The position numbers and the translations under genes were made by a program. Positions 49,116-50,067 of a stretch of DNA of 50,067 nt are shown here, in pieces (positions within the stretch are counted from its first letter, which is position 1; every line of letters begins with the position of its first letter). Source of the DNA: an uncultured Bacteroides sp. (GTDB taxonomy: Bacteria > Bacteroidota > Bacteroidia > Bacteroidales > Bacteroidaceae). The stretch is from NCBI GenBank assembly GCA_946628545.1, contig CAMOWU010000012.1, positions 1 to 50,067 on the forward strand, read 5' to 3'. The notes under the pieces were generated by a model. That model saw nothing but the letters and a program-made list of their open reading frames with translations, did no database searches and was not told where the DNA came from.

Positions 49116-49144
49116 TGTCACATGTCACAATGTCACATGTCACA
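49116..49144. repeat. Four TGTCACA heptamers
   Basis: TGTCACA occurs at 49116, 49123, 49131 and 49138: two pairs separated by a single extra A, that is, two copies of a 15-bp unit. It sits immediately upstream of the TTG-start ORF (minus strand). Confidence 0.75.
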
Positions 49145-49186
49145 AACTCCCGCTCGGTAGGACTTGTGCATGGACTCATAGGCAGT

Positions 49187-49482
49187 GTCGCGAATCGCGA
49201 CGGTGCCCCTGTCTTCGGCTGATGATGGTCACCTGCTGGGTTCCTCCAAGGGTATCGCGTTTCGCGATACCCTTGTCCTCTCGTTGATGATGATTACTAT
49301 TTATCTCGGCCGATGGAGTCGCGAATCGTGACCCCATCCTCCGACTGAGCTCGTTGATGATGATGATGTTTCTGTTCTGACCTGATACGACAAATTGTCG
49401 GGTCAGCTTGTCGTCATTCTCCGCTCTCGCTGATGATGGTCATTCTCCGTCTCTGGCTGTCACCCTGAATCAGGGTGTCAGC
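49187..49482. repeat. Array of five spaced hairpins with AAT-type loops
   Basis: Five palindromes have the form stem-NNN-stem: GTCGCG-AAT-CGCGAC (49187-49201), a 12-bp arm pair around TTT (49248-49274), GTCGCG-AAT-CGTGAC (49318-49332), CGACA-AAT-TGTCG inside CTGACC/GGTCAG (49377-49406), and CACCCTG-AAT-CAGGGTG inside GCTG/CAGC (49456-49482). Their centres are 67, 64, 69 and 75 nt apart, and each spacer holds TGATGATG. Arms differ between units while loop and spacing are kept, so this is not a simple direct repeat. Confidence 0.7.
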
Positions 49483-49619
49483 TTTGTCAGCTTGGTCGGA
49501 TTCTCGCCTACCCCAACGCCTCCAAATTTGTTGCAGAGCCTCCAAAATTTCCTGCGGAGCCTCCGCAGAAAAATGCGGCTATGCGTCGCGTGTTAAATTA
49601 TGTAAATTATCCCAACGAG

Positions 49620-49651
49620 TTTGCACACGGAATAATATTGTAGTACCTTTG
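49620..49651 (+). promoter_or_regulatory. Bacteroidetes promoter upstream of the last gene
   Basis: TTTG (49620-49623), a 20-nt spacer and TACCTTTG (49644-49651) match both promoter elements and their spacing. Transcription would start near 49658, giving a leader of about 200 nt to the gene at 49858. Confidence 0.7.
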
Positions 49652-49857
49652 TACATGCTGAGAGCACCGAGATTGATTTACCTAATAAAACTTTGCCGAA
49701 GTTACTTCCACTCGGGAATACAAAAATAAAGATTTTTCTTTTGCTATTTCCTCAATTATTAGTACTTTGCAAACGAAACATATAGCCATTCAGCCATTCT
49801 GATGACAGCATCAAGACACGCATAAATAAAAACAACAAAAATAACGACATCCAAATT

Positions 49858-50067
49858 ATGAAGAAGAAAAAGTTTATATTGATTCTCGCCCTGCTCTGCG
49901 CCATGGTGCAGGGAGCATGGGCCGACGACTGGGCTACAGTCTATACCCTGACGCAGACCACTTCGGCAAACTGGACGGCCCTGAACGCAAGTTCAGCTAA
50001 GGCTATCAGGGCGCCTACATCGGCACCTTCCGCGCCTTCTTCATGCCCTACGAGAGCGACGGCTACT
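49858..50067 (+). CDS. Secreted protein, 5' part only, possible frameshift
   Basis: The frame runs off the window. It starts with a clear signal peptide (MKKKKFILILALLCAMVQGA, cleavage near WADD), and the mature start DDWATVYTLTQTTSANWTAL is like Prevotella secreted proteins. After about residue 45 the frame becomes Ala/Pro/Ser/Thr-rich and looks unlike protein (SAPSAPSSC). From about 50010 another frame reads AYIGTFRAFFMPYESDGY, which does look like protein. So a frameshift or a deletion joining two parts of the gene may have occurred near 49998-50012, or there is a sequence error. The rest of the gene is outside the window. Confidence 0.55.
   Translation, partial: MKKKKFILILALLCAMVQGAWADDWATVYTLTQTTSANWTALNASSAKAIRAPTSAPSAPSSCPTRATAT

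Larger units (their letters stand above)
49090..49857. other. 768-bp non-coding tract with repeats and hairpins
   Basis: No convincing gene was found here. In order it holds TGTCACA repeats (49116-49144), five spaced hairpins (49187-49482), a GC-rich palindrome CTGCGGAG-C-CTCCGCAG (49552-49568) near duplicated GCCTCCAAA sequences, a promoter (49620-49651) and an AT-rich leader of about 200 nt before the gene at 49858. Short open frames exist on both strands but follow the repeats rather than any protein pattern. A 24-codon frame (49655-49729) starts at the predicted transcription start and is not credible. Confidence 0.6.

Noticed and set aside
49187..49482. CRISPR array
   Set aside because: Hairpin arms differ between units, there is no constant direct repeat with unique spacers, and no cas genes are nearby.
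49408..49729. Short plus-strand frames over the hairpin tract
   Set aside because: They follow repeat and palindrome sequence, change character along their length and lack ribosome-binding context.

Overview
The window looks like a chromosomal segment of a Bacteroidales bacterium, most likely Prevotellaceae (Prevotella in the broad sense). The evidence is a set of lineage-typical genes: a BspA-like leucine-rich-repeat surface protein, a long (308 aa) NusB, a PUR-family (DUF3276) protein, a DUF5606 protein, a carboxypeptidase-regulatory/DUF5686 outer-membrane protein, a Wzi-family protein and a GY-tailed BY-kinase. Repeated TAnnTTTG promoter boxes, the -7 element of the Bacteroidetes primary sigma factor, agree with this. 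Most core genes look GC-balanced; the BspA gene and the restriction-modification pair are visibly AT-richer.

Layout. 1-6.1 kb: surface and envelope genes (BspA-like protein, a 55-aa acidic peptide, an unknown ORF, an L,D-transpeptidase lipoprotein, a secreted FG-GAP-like protein, a PUR-family nucleic-acid-binding protein). 6.2-9.7 kb: a housekeeping run nusB-yajC-ybbR-coaE-DUF5606, ending at a strong hairpin that faces clpB (9.9-12.5 kb, minus strand). 12.5-26.2 kb: an exopolysaccharide/capsule locus. A structured leader RNA precedes a phosphoglycosyl transferase, a GT4, a six-SLBB Wza-like exporter, a GT2 and a Wzx flippase on the plus strand. Converging on them are Wzy-like and Wzz-like genes, then a second GT2, a glucuronyl C5-epimerase homologue, a small lipoprotein and a Wzi-like protein. 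26.2-29.4 kb: rny, zapA, a ZapB-like coiled-coil gene and an unknown gene, all minus strand. 29.7-35.8 kb: the matching BY-kinase (Wzc-like), a HAD hydrolase, a DUF5686 protein and a low-molecular-weight tyrosine phosphatase (Wzb-like), ended by a 15-bp-stem terminator. 35.9-40.5 kb, minus strand: tRNA-Thr(CGT), engB, an ABC-F ATPase, a zinc-ribbon protein and a Nif3-like protein. 40.8-43.1 kb: an AT-rich PstI/BsuBI-type restriction-modification pair. 43.2-44.9 kb: an ECF sigma factor overlapped by an unusual membrane-anchored protein with a beta-barrel-like C-terminus. 45.1-48.6 kb: a lipoprotein serpin, a REP-like palindrome cluster and a BlaI/BlaR1 pair with a TonB-like C-terminal domain. 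48.7-50.1 kb: an ORF with only a TTG start, a 0.8-kb non-coding tract with a quasi-regular array of hairpins, and the start of a secreted-protein gene in which two reading frames both look coding.

How the genes fit together. The 12.7-35.8 kb region encodes nearly all steps of a Wzx/Wzy-type polysaccharide pathway: initiation, glycosyl transfer, flipping, polymerisation, length control, export, surface attachment and kinase/phosphatase control. A probable uronate C5-epimerase suggests iduronate-like sugars in the product. Housekeeping operons interrupt the locus. No UpxY-type antiterminator is visible, so the structured leader at about 12742-12854 is the clearest regulatory candidate. The least explained items are that leader, the hairpin array at 49187-49482, the two-hairpin zapA-rny spacer, and dispersed palindromes present in inverted orientation 42 kb apart.
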